Shown here: positions 1 to 9,131 of the stretch, one piece after another | Numbering within the stretch: position 1 is the stretch's first letter | How the letters are laid out: each line of letters starts with the position of its first letter | Assembly: GCA_016432725.1 (NCBI GenBank) | Contig: JACJDG010000003.1 | Location: forward strand, 744,001 to 808,000 | Length of the DNA: 64,000 bases | DNA from: Streptomyces sp. DHE7-1 | Lineage (GTDB): Bacteria > Actinomycetota > Actinomycetes > Streptomycetales > Streptomycetaceae | Direction: 5' to 3' | Program-made: the position numbers and the translations under genes | The notes under the pieces: model-generated | What the model was told of the DNA's origin: nothing | Database searches by the model: none | The model's input: the letters and a program-made list of their open reading frames with translations, nothing else

Positions 1-463
1 TCTCCACGCTCACGCCGTACGCCGCCACGCGCTCCTCGGCCACCAGGGTGTCGAGGGCGTCGAACACCGCGTCGGACGAGTACACGGAGGCCGGCGGGCA
101 GTGCAGCTGCACCAGGTCGACGCGGTCGACGCCGAGGTTGCGGCGGGACCGGTCGTTCCAGGCGCGGAAGTTGTCCAGGACGTAGTTCTCCGGGGTCTGC
201 TCGACCCGGCGGCCCATCTTGGTGGCCACGAGCACGTGCAGATCGGGCCGGCTGCTCAGGAAGGTGGCGATGGTCCCCTCGCTGCGCCCGTCGCCGTACA
301 CGTCGGCCGTGTCGAAGAAGGTGACGCCGGACTCGGCCGCCGCCTCCAGGACGGACAGGGCCTCCTTGTCGTCGACCTCGCCCCAGTCGGCGCCGAGCTG
401 CCAGGTGCCGAGTCCGACGACCGACGCCCACTGTCCGGACCTGTCCATCACGCGTTCGTCCAT
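1..463 (-). CDS. Aldo/keto reductase, 3' end outside window
   Basis: This is the N-terminal part of an NADPH-dependent aldo/keto reductase; the gene runs off the left edge. The visible 154 residues begin MDERVMDRSG and hold the family's early motifs: a strand-1 region GLGTWQLG and the active-site motif FFDTADVYG with the catalytic Asp and Tyr. The Lys (ATKMGRR) and the start of the VDLVQLHCP segment follow. The ATG at 463 is the natural start because the barrel begins soon after it. The substrate cannot be told from sequence. The gene is followed on the same strand's upstream side by an unrelated TetR gene, with 91 bases between them. Confidence 0.85.
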   Translation of the reverse strand, partial: MDERVMDRSGQWASVVGLGTWQLGADWGEVDDKEALSVLEAAAESGVTFFDTADVYGDGRSEGTIATFLSSRPDLHVLVATKMGRRVEQTPENYVLDNFRAWNDRSRRNLGVDRVDLVQLHCPPASVYSSDAVFDALDTLVAEERVAAYGVSVE

Positions 464-554
464 ACCGTCCAGTCTGTCATCCGGCCTGCCGGACCGCCGG
501 ACCGGGTGGTTCCGGTGGCGGACGGCGCCGGACGGCCCGGGGCGGCCGGGGACG

Positions 555-1193
555 TCAGCTCCGGGGGTTCAACTGGGCCTGGACGAGGGGGCCGTAGCGG
601 TCGGCGATGGCGTCGAGATCGGTCCCGCGCAGGTGCGGGCCGCGGGCCACGCCGTACATCACGCCCAGGCCGAGCAGGCCCGCGACGGCGAGTTCGGCGC
701 GCAGTCCCCGGTCGGGGCCGGTGAGGCGGGCCGCGAGGCGCTCGGTCACCTGGGCGCGGAAGTTGGCGCGCAGCACCTCGCCGTGGTCGCCGTGCAGGGG
801 GGCGAAGGCGATCCGCACCAGCGGGTCGGCGCCGCGGTCGCGCTGGCTGGCCAGGACGTGCCGGACCATGTGCCGGCCCAGCTCCTCCAGGGGCGCGTCG
901 AGCAGGTCGTCGGCGTCGGTGTCGAAGGACATCACGCGGGCGAAGAGGGCGTCCTTGTTGCCGAAGTACTTCAGGATCAGCGGCGGGCTGACCCCGGCCC
1001 GTTCGGCGACCGCCCTCAGGGTGATGTCGGCGTGCGCGTGCCGGGCCAGGAGATGGCGGGCGGCCTTCAGGATGGCGGCCCTGGTGGCCTCGGCGTCACG
1101 CCGTGCGGGGGCGGTCCCGTGGGACGGTGGGGCGGTTTCGCGGGGCGCCGGTGCGGCTGCCCGGGGGCCGGATGGGGTGCTCACGGCACTCAT
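555..1193 (-). CDS. TetR family transcriptional regulator
   Basis: A 212-residue TetR-type repressor. After a Pro/Ala-rich N-terminal tail of about 30 residues comes the helix-turn-helix domain (RAAILKAARHLL, then ITLRAVAERAGVS, then LILKYFGNKDALF), followed by a helical ligand-binding half. Its ATG (1191-1193) overlaps the stop of the MFS gene in an ATGA junction, so the two are translated as one unit. The obvious target is the double palindrome at 2703-2758 upstream of that exporter, which would make this a self-regulating drug-efflux pair. The ligand is unknown. Confidence 0.9.
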   Translation of the reverse strand: MSAVSTPSGPRAAAPAPRETAPPSHGTAPARRDAEATRAAILKAARHLLARHAHADITLRAVAERAGVSPPLILKYFGNKDALFARVMSFDTDADDLLDAPLEELGRHMVRHVLASQRDRGADPLVRIAFAPLHGDHGEVLRANFRAQVTERLAARLTGPDRGLRAELAVAGLLGLGVMYGVARGPHLRGTDLDAIADRYGPLVQAQLNPRS

Positions 1194-2680
1194 GCTCCCT
1201 CCAGCGCCCCGTCGCGGGCGCCCCGGGTGGCACCGCGGGCGCGCCCGGTGCCGCCGGCGGGCCCGTCGCCCGGTATGGACAGGGCAGCGGCGCAGGCGAT
1301 CAGGGCGACGGCGCCCGCCATCGTGAACGCCAGCAGGTAGCCGTGCAGGGTGGGCACCGGGAGGCCGCCGACGAGGCTGGTGTGGTGGACGAGCACGGCG
1401 GCGACGGCGGCGCTGGAGGTGGCCTGGCCGATGGTGCGCATCAGGACGTTGACGCCGTTGGCGGAGGCCGTCTGGGCGGCCGGCACGGCGCGCAGGATGA
1501 GGGTCGGCAGCGCGGAGTAGGCGAGGGTGGTGCCGGTCGCCACCACCGTGGCGCCGAGGATGATCATCCAAAGGTCGCGGCTGTCGGCGACGCGCAGTGC
1601 GTAGCCGCAGGCGATGACGGCGGCGCCGAGGGCGAGGGTGACGCGCGGTCCGCGGGAGGCCGAGATGCGGGCGGACAGCGGCGAGAAGAGCAGCATGGTG
1701 ACGCCGCCGGGCAGCAGGCACAGGCCGGTGGCGACGATCGACAGGCCGAGGCCGTACCCGGTCGCCTTCGGCGCCTGCACCAGCTGGGCGGTCACCAGCG
1801 AGTTGGCGTAGAAGGCGAATCCGGTCAGCATGGCCGCCACATGGGACAGGCCCACCCGGGGCCGGGTGACCAGGCGCAGGTCCACCAGGGGCCGCTCGGT
1901 GCGGAGCTGATGCCACCACCACAGGGCGAGGACGGCGGCCGCGGCGAGGAACAGCCCGAGCACACGGGGGCTGCCCCAGCCCCACTGGCCGCCCTGCGAC
2001 ACGCCGAGCAGCAGACTCACCAGGGCGACGGCCAGGCCCAGCGCGCCCAGCACGTCGAAGCGGCCCGGCTCCCGCACCGGGGACTCCTTGACCGCCCACC
2101 AGGTGGCCGTCACACCGAGCGCGCCGAGGAGGCTGGTGAGCCAGAACATGGTGTGCCAGTCGGCGTACTGCACCACCAGCGCGGCCAGCGGCAGGCCCAG
2201 CGCGGCGCCGATGCCGACGGTGGAGCTCATGAGCGCCACCGCCGAGCCGCGGTGCTCCGGCGGCAGCTCGTCCCGCAGGATGCTGATGGACAGCGGGACG
2301 ACGGAAGCGGCGGCGCCCTGGAGGGCGCGGGCCGCGATGAGCACGCGGATGTCGGAGGACAGGGCGCACATCACGGAGCCGGCGGTCATCAGGGCCAGCG
2401 CGCCGATGAGCACCCGCCGCTTGCCGTACATGTCGCCGGCCCGGCCGAGCACGGGGGTGAGCACCGCTCCGGAGAGCAGCGTCGCGGTGACCATCCAGGA
2501 GACGGTGGCCGCCGACGCCCCGGTGAGCCGCGGCAGGTCCGGCAGCAGGGGGACGACGACCGTCTGCATGACGGCCATGAGGATGCCGCCCGAGGCCAGC
2601 ACGGGGATGGTGAGCCGGTCCCGCAGGCGCGCCGGCGCGACGTCGGTGCCGGGCGGGGACGTCGGTGCTGGCTGGTCCAT
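1190..2680 (-). CDS. MFS drug exporter, DHA2 type
   Basis: A 496-residue proton-driven multidrug exporter of the plasma membrane, of the 14-helix DHA2 type. Visible features are the loop motif GRAGDMYGKRRVLIG after helix 2 and the helix 4 motif ARALQGAAAS. A motif-C-like segment with Gly/Pro is seen in helix 5 (TVGIGAALGLPLAALV). The length fits the family. The C-terminal 25 residues are a basic, Gly/Arg-rich cytoplasmic tail. It is first in an operon with the TetR gene and has a palindromic operator 23 bases upstream of its ATG. The substrate is not predictable, though the nearby monooxygenase may act on the same compound. Confidence 0.88.
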   Translation of the reverse strand: MDQPAPTSPPGTDVAPARLRDRLTIPVLASGGILMAVMQTVVVPLLPDLPRLTGASAATVSWMVTATLLSGAVLTPVLGRAGDMYGKRRVLIGALALMTAGSVMCALSSDIRVLIAARALQGAAASVVPLSISILRDELPPEHRGSAVALMSSTVGIGAALGLPLAALVVQYADWHTMFWLTSLLGALGVTATWWAVKESPVREPGRFDVLGALGLAVALVSLLLGVSQGGQWGWGSPRVLGLFLAAAAVLALWWWHQLRTERPLVDLRLVTRPRVGLSHVAAMLTGFAFYANSLVTAQLVQAPKATGYGLGLSIVATGLCLLPGGVTMLLFSPLSARISASRGPRVTLALGAAVIACGYALRVADSRDLWMIILGATVVATGTTLAYSALPTLILRAVPAAQTASANGVNVLMRTIGQATSSAAVAAVLVHHTSLVGGLPVPTLHGYLLAFTMAGAVALIACAAALSIPGDGPAGGTGRARGATRGARDGALEGA

Positions 2681-2702
2681 CGGCGCTCCTGCGGCAGCGT
2701 GT

Positions 2703-2758
2703 AGGCGTTGGTGAATAACAATTCACCCTATCGGGTGAATGGCCATTCACCAACGCCT
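2703..2758. promoter_or_regulatory. Double palindromic operator upstream of the MFS-TetR operon
   Basis: Four copies of the half-site GGTGAAT lie in alternating orientation at 2710-2716, 2721-2727, 2734-2740 and 2745-2751. They form two dyads with centres 24 bases apart. The outer arms extend to a perfect 14-base inverted repeat (2703-2716 with 2745-2758). The block is AT-richer than its surroundings and sits directly before the MFS start. Two stacked TetR-dimer sites are the natural reading. No T-run follows, so a terminator is less likely. Confidence 0.8.
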
Positions 2759-2763
2759 TCGGC

Positions 2764-3974
2764 TCAGCGCCGGCCGGCCGTCGACCGGGCGTGCAGGGCG
2801 CGGGCCGCCCGGGGCCCAGCCAGCGCTTGAGCCTGCGCAGCACCTCGAGTTGGCCGGCCGCCTTGTCGATGCCGTAGTAGAGCTGCGGCGGGACATGGGG
2901 CAGCAGCGGGGAGTGGCGCTGGCCGAGCAGGGCGAACATCCGGTGCGGGGGCAGCCCGACGTAGCGCGGCAGGTTCTCGTACCACTGGGCGCTGTAGCGG
3001 GCGGCACTCTGCGCCGAGAGCAGTTCGGACCTGCGCCGGCTCTCGTAGGCGGTCAGCGCCTCGGGGAGGGAGGCGTGCCGCCGCAGCGAGCCGGCGAGGC
3101 ACATGGCGTCCTCCAGGGCGAGGGTGGTGCCCGCGCCGATGGAGTAGTGCGTGGTGTGGGCGGCGTCGCCGAGCAGGACGAGGTTGCCGTGGTGCCAGGT
3201 GCGGTTGGTCAGGGTGCGGAAGGCGGGCCACGGCGCGGCACCGGACGCCGGTGAGCGGTCGATGAGGGGGTGGCCGTCGAGCACCCCGGCGAAGAGCTTC
3301 TCCAGCAGCACGAGCCCCTCGCCCCGGTCCGCCCGGTCCAGGCCGAGGCCGGTGAGGGTGTCCGGGGCGCACTCCACGACGCAGGTGCTGTGGTCGTCGT
3401 CGTACTTGTAGCCGTAGGCCCAGATCCAGCCGTGCGCGGTCTCCACGAAGGCGAAGGTGAAGGCGTCGAAGACCTTGGTGGTGCCGAGCCACGCGTAGCG
3501 GTTGCGGCCCTCTTCGATCCGGGTGCCGAAGTGTGCGGCGTGCCCGGTGCGCAGGGCGCTGTGGACGCCGTCGGCCGCCACGACGAGGTCGGCCTCCGGC
3601 AGGGCCGCGGCCGGGATCTCGCTGTCGAACTCCAGCCGTACGCCGAGGGAGCGGGCGCGTCCGGCGAGGATCTCGAGCAGACGGTGGCGCCCGATGCCGT
3701 GCCCCTCGTCGCCGGGCTGCCGGGCCACCTGGCCGCGGATGTGCGCCACGCCCTGGTTCCAGCGCACCGAGCTCTCCTCGATCGCCCGCGCGGTCTCGGG
3801 GTCGTGGGCGTGCAGCCGGTCGAGCAGTCCGCGCCAGTAGGTGACGCCCCAGCCGTAGGTCGAGCCCTCGGGGTCGCGCTCATGGACGGTGACGTCGTGG
3901 GACGGGTGCTGACGCTTGAGCAGGATGGCGAGGTACAGGCCCGCGGGCCCGCCTCCGACACAGACGACCTTCAC
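2764..3974 (-). CDS. FAD-dependent monooxygenase (frameshifted 3' end)
   Basis: A flavoprotein aromatic hydroxylase of the PHBH fold, about 404 residues. The N-terminus has the Rossmann motif VVCVGGGPAGLYLAI. The second FAD motif is GDAAHTTHYSIGAGT, whose HYSIGAGT form is typical of the VioD/salicylyl-CoA 5-hydroxylase branch. I prefer the GTG at 3974, with AGGGG 7 bases upstream, over in-frame GTGs at 3980 and 3995. As given, the frame has no stop and runs on through the MFS gene in another frame. Adding one C to the CCCC run near 2815 yields a short basic tail ending at 2764, just before the MFS operator. Substrate unknown; perhaps linked to the MFS pump. Confidence 0.8.
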
Positions 3975-4322
3975 GCGCACACCCCTGACGATCACTCAAC
4001 GTGCCCGAACGACACCGCAGGGTAGCAGGGAGTCGGGCGCGGGGGCGGGTTTGCGGATCGCGTCAGCCTGGCGCGGTGACCCGCGCCACTCACAGAGGCC
4101 CGCGGCGGGAAGGATCACCGGAATGCCGTCCGCGCGGGCAAGGAATTCCCCGTTCCGCGACGACGCGGGCCCCCGTCACAGCAAGATCATCTTGGTTCAA
4201 CCTTGCACGACATGTAGCCAATTGTCCGGATCAGAGCCAACCGGTTCCGGATGATTTCTCCCTCTCCCGGAAAGCCCGGTAGGCATGCGGGGTCACCAGT
4301 CGCTCCCCGCAGGAGGTCCCGC
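3975..4322. other. Divergent intergenic region, monooxygenase / melC1
   Basis: About 350 bases without a gene. The part from 4180 to 4255 is clearly AT-richer than its surroundings, as expected for a promoter of the tyrosinase operon, and AGGAGG at 4311-4316 is the strong melC1 ribosome binding site. I cannot assign -35/-10 boxes with confidence. Confidence 0.4.
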
Positions 4323-4697
4323 ATGCCCGAACTCACCCGGCGCCGCGCGCTCACCACGGCCGCCGCGCTCGCCGCCACGGCCACGGCCGTCACACTCGCC
4401 GCGCCCGCCGCGCCGGCCGCCGAACACCACCACGGCGCACCGGACTCCTTCGACGAGGTCTACAAGGGCCGCCGGATACAGGGCCGTCCGTCGGACGGCG
4501 GCGGCCATCACCACGAACACGGCGGCGGCTACGCCGTGTTCGTCGACGGCGTGCAGCTCCACCTCATGCGCAACGCGGACGGCACCTGGATCAGCGTGGT
4601 CAGCCACTACGACCCGGTGCCCACCCCGCGCGCCGCCGCCCGCGCCGCGGTGGACGAGCTGCAGGGCGCCCCGCTGCTGCCCTTCCCCGCCAACTGA
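4323..4697 (+). CDS. melC1: MelC1, tyrosinase copper chaperone (caddie)
   Basis: A 124-residue helper that delivers copper to apo-tyrosinase MelC2 and carries it through the Tat pathway. A twin-arginine-like signal ([18 protein letters not shown]) ends near [13 protein letters not shown]. The mature part has His-rich stretches ([15 protein letters not shown]) and the conserved core with YAVFVDG and [18 protein letters not shown], which docks over the tyrosinase active site. The start is ATG 4323, seven bases after AGGAGG. It is followed 35 bases later by melC2, the classical Streptomyces melanin operon. Confidence 0.95.
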   Translation: MPELTRRRALTTAAALAATATAVTLAAPAAPAAEHHHGAPDSFDEVYKGRRIQGRPSDGGGHHHEHGGGYAVFVDGVQLHLMRNADGTWISVVSHYDPVPTPRAAARAAVDELQGAPLLPFPAN

Positions 4698-4732
4698 CCG
4701 CCCTCGCAAGGACTTTCCGGAGCACCACGCAC

Positions 4733-5554
4733 ATGTCCGTACGCAAGAACCAGGCCGACCTGACCGCCGACGAGAAGCGCCGGTTCACCGGCGCCGTCCT
4801 CGAACTCAAGCGCAGCGGACGCTACGACGAGTTCGTCCGCACCCACAACGGCTTCATCATGTCCGACACCGACACGGGCGAGCGGACCGGCCACCGCTCC
4901 CCGTCCTTCCTGCCCTGGCACCGCAGATTCCTGCTGGACTTCGAACGGGCGCTGCAGGCGGTCGACCCCTCGGTGGCGCTGCCGTACTGGGACTGGAGCA
5001 CCGACCGCACGGTGCGCGCCTCGCTGTGGGCGCCGGACTTCCTGGGCGGTACCGGGCGCGCTTCGGACGGCCGGGTGATGGACGGCCCGTTCGCCGCCGC
5101 CGGCGGCGACTGGCCGATCAGCGTCCGGGTGGACGGCCGTTCGTTCCTGCGCCGCTCGCTGGGCACCGGCGTGCGCGAGCTGCCGACGCCGGCGGAGGTG
5201 GAGTCGGTGCTGGCGATGCCGGCGTACGACATGGCGCCGTACAACAGCGCCTCGGACGGCTTCCGCAACCACCTGGAGGGCTGGCGCGGAGTGAACCTGC
5301 ACAACCGGGTGCACGTGTGGGTCGGCGGTCAGATGGCCACCGGTGTCTCCCCCAACGATCCGGTGTTCTGGCTGCACCACGCCTACATAGACAAGCTGTG
5401 GGCCCAGTGGCAGCGACGGCACCCCGACTCGGGATACGTGCCGGCGGGCGGGACGCCCGACGTCGTCGATCTGAACGAGACGATGAAGCCCTGGAACGAC
5501 GTGCGTCCGGCCGACCTGCTGGACCACACGCGGTTCTACACCTTCGACCGCTGA
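4733..5554 (+). CDS. melC2: MelC2, tyrosinase
   Basis: A 273-residue binuclear copper monooxygenase that oxidises tyrosine and dopa to quinones and leads to melanin. All six copper ligands are present at the positions known from Streptomyces tyrosinases: CuA H38 (THNG), H54 (TGHRS) and H63 (PWHRRF); CuB H190 (NLHNR), H194 (RVHVW) and H216 (LHHAYID). The length matches the family. There is no signal peptide, as expected for a protein exported as a complex with MelC1. The frame is intact. Confidence 0.97.
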   Translation: MSVRKNQADLTADEKRRFTGAVLELKRSGRYDEFVRTHNGFIMSDTDTGERTGHRSPSFLPWHRRFLLDFERALQAVDPSVALPYWDWSTDRTVRASLWAPDFLGGTGRASDGRVMDGPFAAAGGDWPISVRVDGRSFLRRSLGTGVRELPTPAEVESVLAMPAYDMAPYNSASDGFRNHLEGWRGVNLHNRVHVWVGGQMATGVSPNDPVFWLHHAYIDKLWAQWQRRHPDSGYVPAGGTPDVVDLNETMKPWNDVRPADLLDHTRFYTFDR

Positions 5555-5582
5555 CGCCCGGCGCGGACCGCGCCCCCGCCGG

Positions 5583-6275
5583 TCAGGCGTCCGTGGTGCG
5601 GCACTCCGGGTGGCCCCAGCCCTGCGCGTTCTTGGCGATGGACTCGCCTGCCGCGTAGGAGCGGCCGCACAGGCAGCGGCCGGGGAACTTCGCCTTGATG
5701 GTGCGGGCCGAGGAACGGGCCGCCGACCCGCCACCGGCGCGGCGGGGCGCCTTCTTCCGCGCCGCGCCGGCCACCGGCGTGTCGGGCGAGGGCGGGGGCT
5801 CCGGCGAACCGAGCGCGCTGCCGGCCGCCTCCTGGACGACGGCGGCCTGGCTGGCGGCGCGGTCGGCGAAGTCGTTCAGCGGGTCGCCGTCCACCTGGTG
5901 GGCGGGGACGTAGCGGAACTCGACCGACCGGCCGTCGAGCAGCGCGTCGATGCGCACCACGAGGTCCTGGTTGGCGACCGGCTTGCCGGCCGCGGTCTTC
6001 CAGCCGTTGCGCTTCCAGCCGGGCAGCCAGGTGGTGACGGCCTTCATCGCGTACTGGGAGTCCATCCGGACCTCCAGCGGCACGTCCGGGTCGACGGAGG
6101 CGAGCAGCCGCTCCAGAGCGGTCAGCTCGGCGACGTTGTTGGTGGCCCGGCCCAGCGGGCCGGACTCCCAGCGGGCCGCGGTCCGCTCGTCGTCGGAGAC
6201 CACCCACGCCCATCCGGCCGGTCCCGGGTTTCCCTTCGAAGCCCCGTCGCACGCGGCCACCACACGTTCACGCAT
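5583..6275 (-). CDS. rnhA: Ribonuclease HI with C-terminal Cys/His extension
   Basis: Degrades the RNA strand of RNA-DNA hybrids. From the ATG at 6275 the 230-residue protein has the RNase HI core in residues 1-145: D10 (ACDGASKGNPG), E50 (NNVAELTALE), D72 (MDSQYA), H126 (VPAHQVDGD) and D138 (FADRAA). A Pro/Ala/basic linker leads to a C-terminal knuckle with CLCG and, 20 residues on, HPEC. This CxC...HxxC set could bind a metal and is not part of classical RNase HI. It is convergent with melC2, with 28 bases between the stops. An upstream ATG at 6287 is less likely. Confidence 0.9.
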   Translation of the reverse strand: MRERVVAACDGASKGNPGPAGWAWVVSDDERTAARWESGPLGRATNNVAELTALERLLASVDPDVPLEVRMDSQYAMKAVTTWLPGWKRNGWKTAAGKPVANQDLVVRIDALLDGRSVEFRYVPAHQVDGDPLNDFADRAASQAAVVQEAAGSALGSPEPPPSPDTPVAGAARKKAPRRAGGGSAARSSARTIKAKFPGRCLCGRSYAAGESIAKNAQGWGHPECRTTDA

Positions 6276-6333
6276 ACGGCCGATCATGCCACGGGTCCGG
6301 CGGCCGCCGGACCCGGTCCCGCCCGGCCGCGGG

Positions 6334-7128
6334 TCAGTCCTCAGCGATCTGCGGCATCTCGCCCTCGGTGGTCTTGACATCGATCACCGAGAAGTTGGCG
6401 CCCTGCGGGTCGCTGAGTGCCGCGAACCGGCCGAAGGGGCTGGTCATGGGCCCGAAGTGCAGGACGGCGCCGAGCTCGGCGGCCCGGGCCACGGCCGCGT
6501 CGCAGTCGTCCACCGTCCAGTACACGTTGATGTACGACGGCACCTCGGGCGGGAAGTCGTCGGTCATCCGCATCCGGCCGAGGACGGTGTCCGCACCGAT
6601 GTCGAACATGCGGAAGTCGACGGCGTCGTCCGCGATCCGCTTCGCCCGGTACGGGAAGACGGCGGTCAGGAAGGCGTCCGTGCGGTCGGGGTCGCGGGTG
6701 AAGACCTCCGCCCAGCAGTAGGCGCCGGGCACCGCCGTGGCGTCGAAGCCCTCGTGGCTGCCGGCCTGCCACACGCCGAACACGGCGCCGCTGGGCTCAC
6801 GGGCCAGGCACATGGTGCCGAACTCGCCGACCTGCATCGGCTCCATCAGCACCTCTCCGCCGTTGTCCCGGATCCGCTCCGCGGTGGCGGCGGCGTCCGG
6901 CGAGGCGAAGTACAGGCACCACTGCGACTGGCCCTCCTGGCCGGGCATCGGCGGCACCACGGCGGCCACCGCCTGGTCGTCGGCGTACGCCTGGGTGTAG
7001 TTGCCGTACTCCGACGACGACTCGCCGAAGCTCCAGCCGAGGACCTCGCCGTAGAAGTTCTTGGCGCCCTCGAGGTCGCCGAACATCGCATCGGCCCAGC
7101 AGGGCGTTCCCTCAGGTTGCACGGCCAT
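6334..7128 (-). CDS. VOC family protein, two glyoxalase-like halves
   Basis: About 264 residues with two vicinal-oxygen-chelate repeats. The first half runs from GTPCWADAMFGDLEGAKNFY to about residue 125. The second begins PGAYCWAEVFTRDPDRTDAF and ends at FAALSDPQGANFSVID. These folds bind a metal or small ligand in glyoxalases, dioxygenases and antibiotic-binding proteins; no specific function can be assigned. I choose the ATG at 7128 (MAVQPEGTPCW), with GGAGAGGG upstream, because homologous folds begin at once; ATGs at 7161 and 7191 are possible. The next gene upstream encodes another VOC protein. Confidence 0.8.
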   Translation of the reverse strand: MAVQPEGTPCWADAMFGDLEGAKNFYGEVLGWSFGESSSEYGNYTQAYADDQAVAAVVPPMPGQEGQSQWCLYFASPDAAATAERIRDNGGEVLMEPMQVGEFGTMCLAREPSGAVFGVWQAGSHEGFDATAVPGAYCWAEVFTRDPDRTDAFLTAVFPYRAKRIADDAVDFRMFDIGADTVLGRMRMTDDFPPEVPSYINVYWTVDDCDAAVARAAELGAVLHFGPMTSPFGRFAALSDPQGANFSVIDVKTTEGEMPQIAED

Positions 7129-7233
7129 GGTCGCGGCCCTCTCCGCTCGGCTGATCCGCATCGGTCCGCCCCTGTACAGAACGCTAGTCATCCCGCGCCC
7201 GGCACGCTCGCCGGGCGCGGGACACCGGCCGCG

Positions 7234-7716
7234 CTACTCCCCCGCGTACGCCCTGTCCAGCGCCGCGACGTCCAGCTTGCCCATGCTCATCATGGCGCGG
7301 GTGACCCGCTCCGCCCGCTCCGTGTCCGGTTCGCAGACCATGTCGATCAGCCGGTCGTAGACGACCTGCCAGGAGACGCCGTAGCGGTCCTTGAGCCAGC
7401 CGCAGGGGCCGCCCTCGCCGCCGTTCTCGGTGAGCCGGCTCCAGTAGTGGTCGATCTCCTGCTGGTCGGAGCAGTGGAGCTGGAACGAGATCGCCTCGTT
7501 GAACGTGAACTGGGGGCCGCCGTTCAGGCCGACGAACTTCTGCCCGTTGGCCGTGAACTCCACGCTCATCACCGATCCGGCCTGTCCGGGGCTGCCCTCG
7601 GGGTAGCGGCTGATCCGGCCGACGCTGGAGTTCTTGAAGACGGAGACGTAGAACTCCGCCGCCTCCTCGGCCTGGCCGTCAAACCAGAGACACGTGGTGA
7701 ATCCGTCTGTGTTCAT
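7234..7716 (-). CDS. VOC family protein, PhnB-like
   Basis: A 160-residue single VOC protein of the PhnB/'3-demethylubiquinone methyltransferase-like' group. It opens with FTTCLWFDGQAEEAAEFYVS and has the family's DRYGVSWQVV segment near residue 110. These proteins are not methyltransferases, and their ligand is usually unknown. The gene is divergent from the epoxide hydrolase at 7839 and lies upstream of the two-domain VOC gene on the same strand, with a 105-base gap. Confidence 0.85.
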   Translation of the reverse strand: MNTDGFTTCLWFDGQAEEAAEFYVSVFKNSSVGRISRYPEGSPGQAGSVMSVEFTANGQKFVGLNGGPQFTFNEAISFQLHCSDQQEIDHYWSRLTENGGEGGPCGWLKDRYGVSWQVVYDRLIDMVCEPDTERAERVTRAMMSMGKLDVAALDRAYAGE

Positions 7717-7838
7717 GAGTACCTCCCGGGGCGTGGAACGCGTTCACCTGTGACGACCGATGCTCCACCCGGAACTCATCGGTGGCGGCGGAGAACGGTC
7801 CGCACGGGTGAACACGGCCCGCGCCTAGCATCCCGATC

Positions 7839-9044
7839 ATGACCTCCTCGTCCGCCGGGAACATCCGGCCCTTCCGTCTGTCGGTCCCGCAGAGCGACCT
7901 CGACGACCTGCACGACCGTCTCGACCGCACCCGCTGGCCCGCGGAACTGCCGGGCGCCGGATGGGAGTACGGAGTCCCGGCCGGCTATCTGCGGGAGCTG
8001 GCGGGGTACTGGCGGCACGAGTACGACTGGCGTGCCGCCGAGGCGCGGCGGAACATGTGGCCGCAGTTCACCACCACCATCGACGGCGCCTCGATCCACT
8101 TCGCGCATCTGCGCTCCCCGGAGCCGGACGCCACCCCGCTGATCCTCACCCACGGCTGGCCGGGCTCGATCGTGGAGTTCCTGGACGTGGCCGGGCCGCT
8201 CGCCGACCCGGTGGCCCACGGCGGCGACGCGGCCGACGCCTTCCACGTCGTCGTACCGAGCCTGCCCGGCTTCGGGCTGTCCGGGCCCACCGCGGAGCCG
8301 GGCTGGGAGGCGGGGCGGGTGGCGGACGCCTGGGCGGAGCTGATGCGGCGGCTCGGGTACGAGCGGTTCGGCGCGCAGGGCGGCGACTGGGGCGCGGCCG
8401 TCTCCCGGGAGCTGGGCCGCGCCCACCCGGACCGGGTGACCGGCGTCCACCTCAACCTGCTGCCCGGCGCCCAGGCGGTCGCCCCGCCCACCGAGGAGGA
8501 GCTCGCAGGGCTCACGCCGCGGGAACGGGACAACGCGCTGCGGTCGTGGAGCCGGTGGGAGGACTGGTCGCGGGAGAGCACGGGATACGCGGTGCTCCAG
8601 TCGACCCGTCCGCACACCCTCGCCTACGCGCTGACGGACTCCCCGGTCGGCCAGCTCGCCTGGATCGTGGAGAAGTTCCGGGAATGGAGCGACTCCAAGG
8701 AGCTGCCGGAGGAGGCGGTCGACCGGGACCGGCTGCTCACCAACGTGATGCTGTACTGGCTGACCGGCACGGCCGGATCGTCCGGCCGTATCTACTACGA
8801 GCGCGCGCACGCGGCCGGCCGTGCCGCCCGGCCCGCCGAACCGTCCCCGGTGCCGACGGCCCTGGCCCTGTTCCCGGCCGAACCCCAGATCCCGCTGCGC
8901 CACAAGGCGGACCGGACCGAGAACATCGTGCGGTGGACGGAGTTCGACCGGGGCGGGCACTTCGCGGCCATGGAGGAGCCGGACCTGATCGTCGGTGACG
9001 TCCGGGCGTTCTTCCGGCAGCTGCGCGAGGGCACGGCCGACTGA
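7839..9044 (+). CDS. Epoxide hydrolase (EPHX1-like, with EHN domain)
   Basis: A 401-residue alpha/beta hydrolase that opens epoxides to diols. The N-terminal EHN segment (IRPFRLSVPQSDLDDLHDRL) is characteristic of microsomal-type enzymes. The core shows the oxyanion motif HGWPGS near residue 105 and the nucleophile Asp in GGDWGAAV near residue 185. The catalytic His is in RGGHFAAMEEPD near residue 372. The length fits the bacterial family. The start is ATG 7839. It stands alone, divergent from the VOC genes and convergent with the ClgR-like gene. Confidence 0.92.
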   Translation: MTSSSAGNIRPFRLSVPQSDLDDLHDRLDRTRWPAELPGAGWEYGVPAGYLRELAGYWRHEYDWRAAEARRNMWPQFTTTIDGASIHFAHLRSPEPDATPLILTHGWPGSIVEFLDVAGPLADPVAHGGDAADAFHVVVPSLPGFGLSGPTAEPGWEAGRVADAWAELMRRLGYERFGAQGGDWGAAVSRELGRAHPDRVTGVHLNLLPGAQAVAPPTEEELAGLTPRERDNALRSWSRWEDWSRESTGYAVLQSTRPHTLAYALTDSPVGQLAWIVEKFREWSDSKELPEEAVDRDRLLTNVMLYWLTGTAGSSGRIYYERAHAAGRAARPAEPSPVPTALALFPAEPQIPLRHKADRTENIVRWTEFDRGGHFAAMEEPDLIVGDVRAFFRQLREGTAD

Positions 9045-9070
9045 TCACGGTCGCGGCCGGGGCGCCGGGG

Positions 9071-9127
9071 CCCGGCTGACGATTCCCGTCGTCCGCCCGG
9101 GGCGGCGGGCGCGAATCGTCGGCCGGG
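9071..9127. terminator. Hairpin downstream of the epoxide hydrolase
   Basis: An inverted repeat pairs 9071-9085 (CCCGGC, T, GACGATTC) with 9113-9127 (GAATCGTC, G, GCCGGG), with a single mismatch. The enclosed CCGCCC/GGGCGG adds a further stem. It lies between convergent genes and is probably a transcription terminator without a T-run. Confidence 0.6.
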
Positions 9128-9131
9128 CCCC

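Noticed and set aside
555..3995. A single open frame on the minus strand covering monooxygenase, an alternative frame of the MFS gene, and the TetR gene.
   Set aside because: The middle is an Arg/Pro-rich shadow of the MFS gene in another frame. One missing C in the monooxygenase explains the missing stop, and an operator lies in between.
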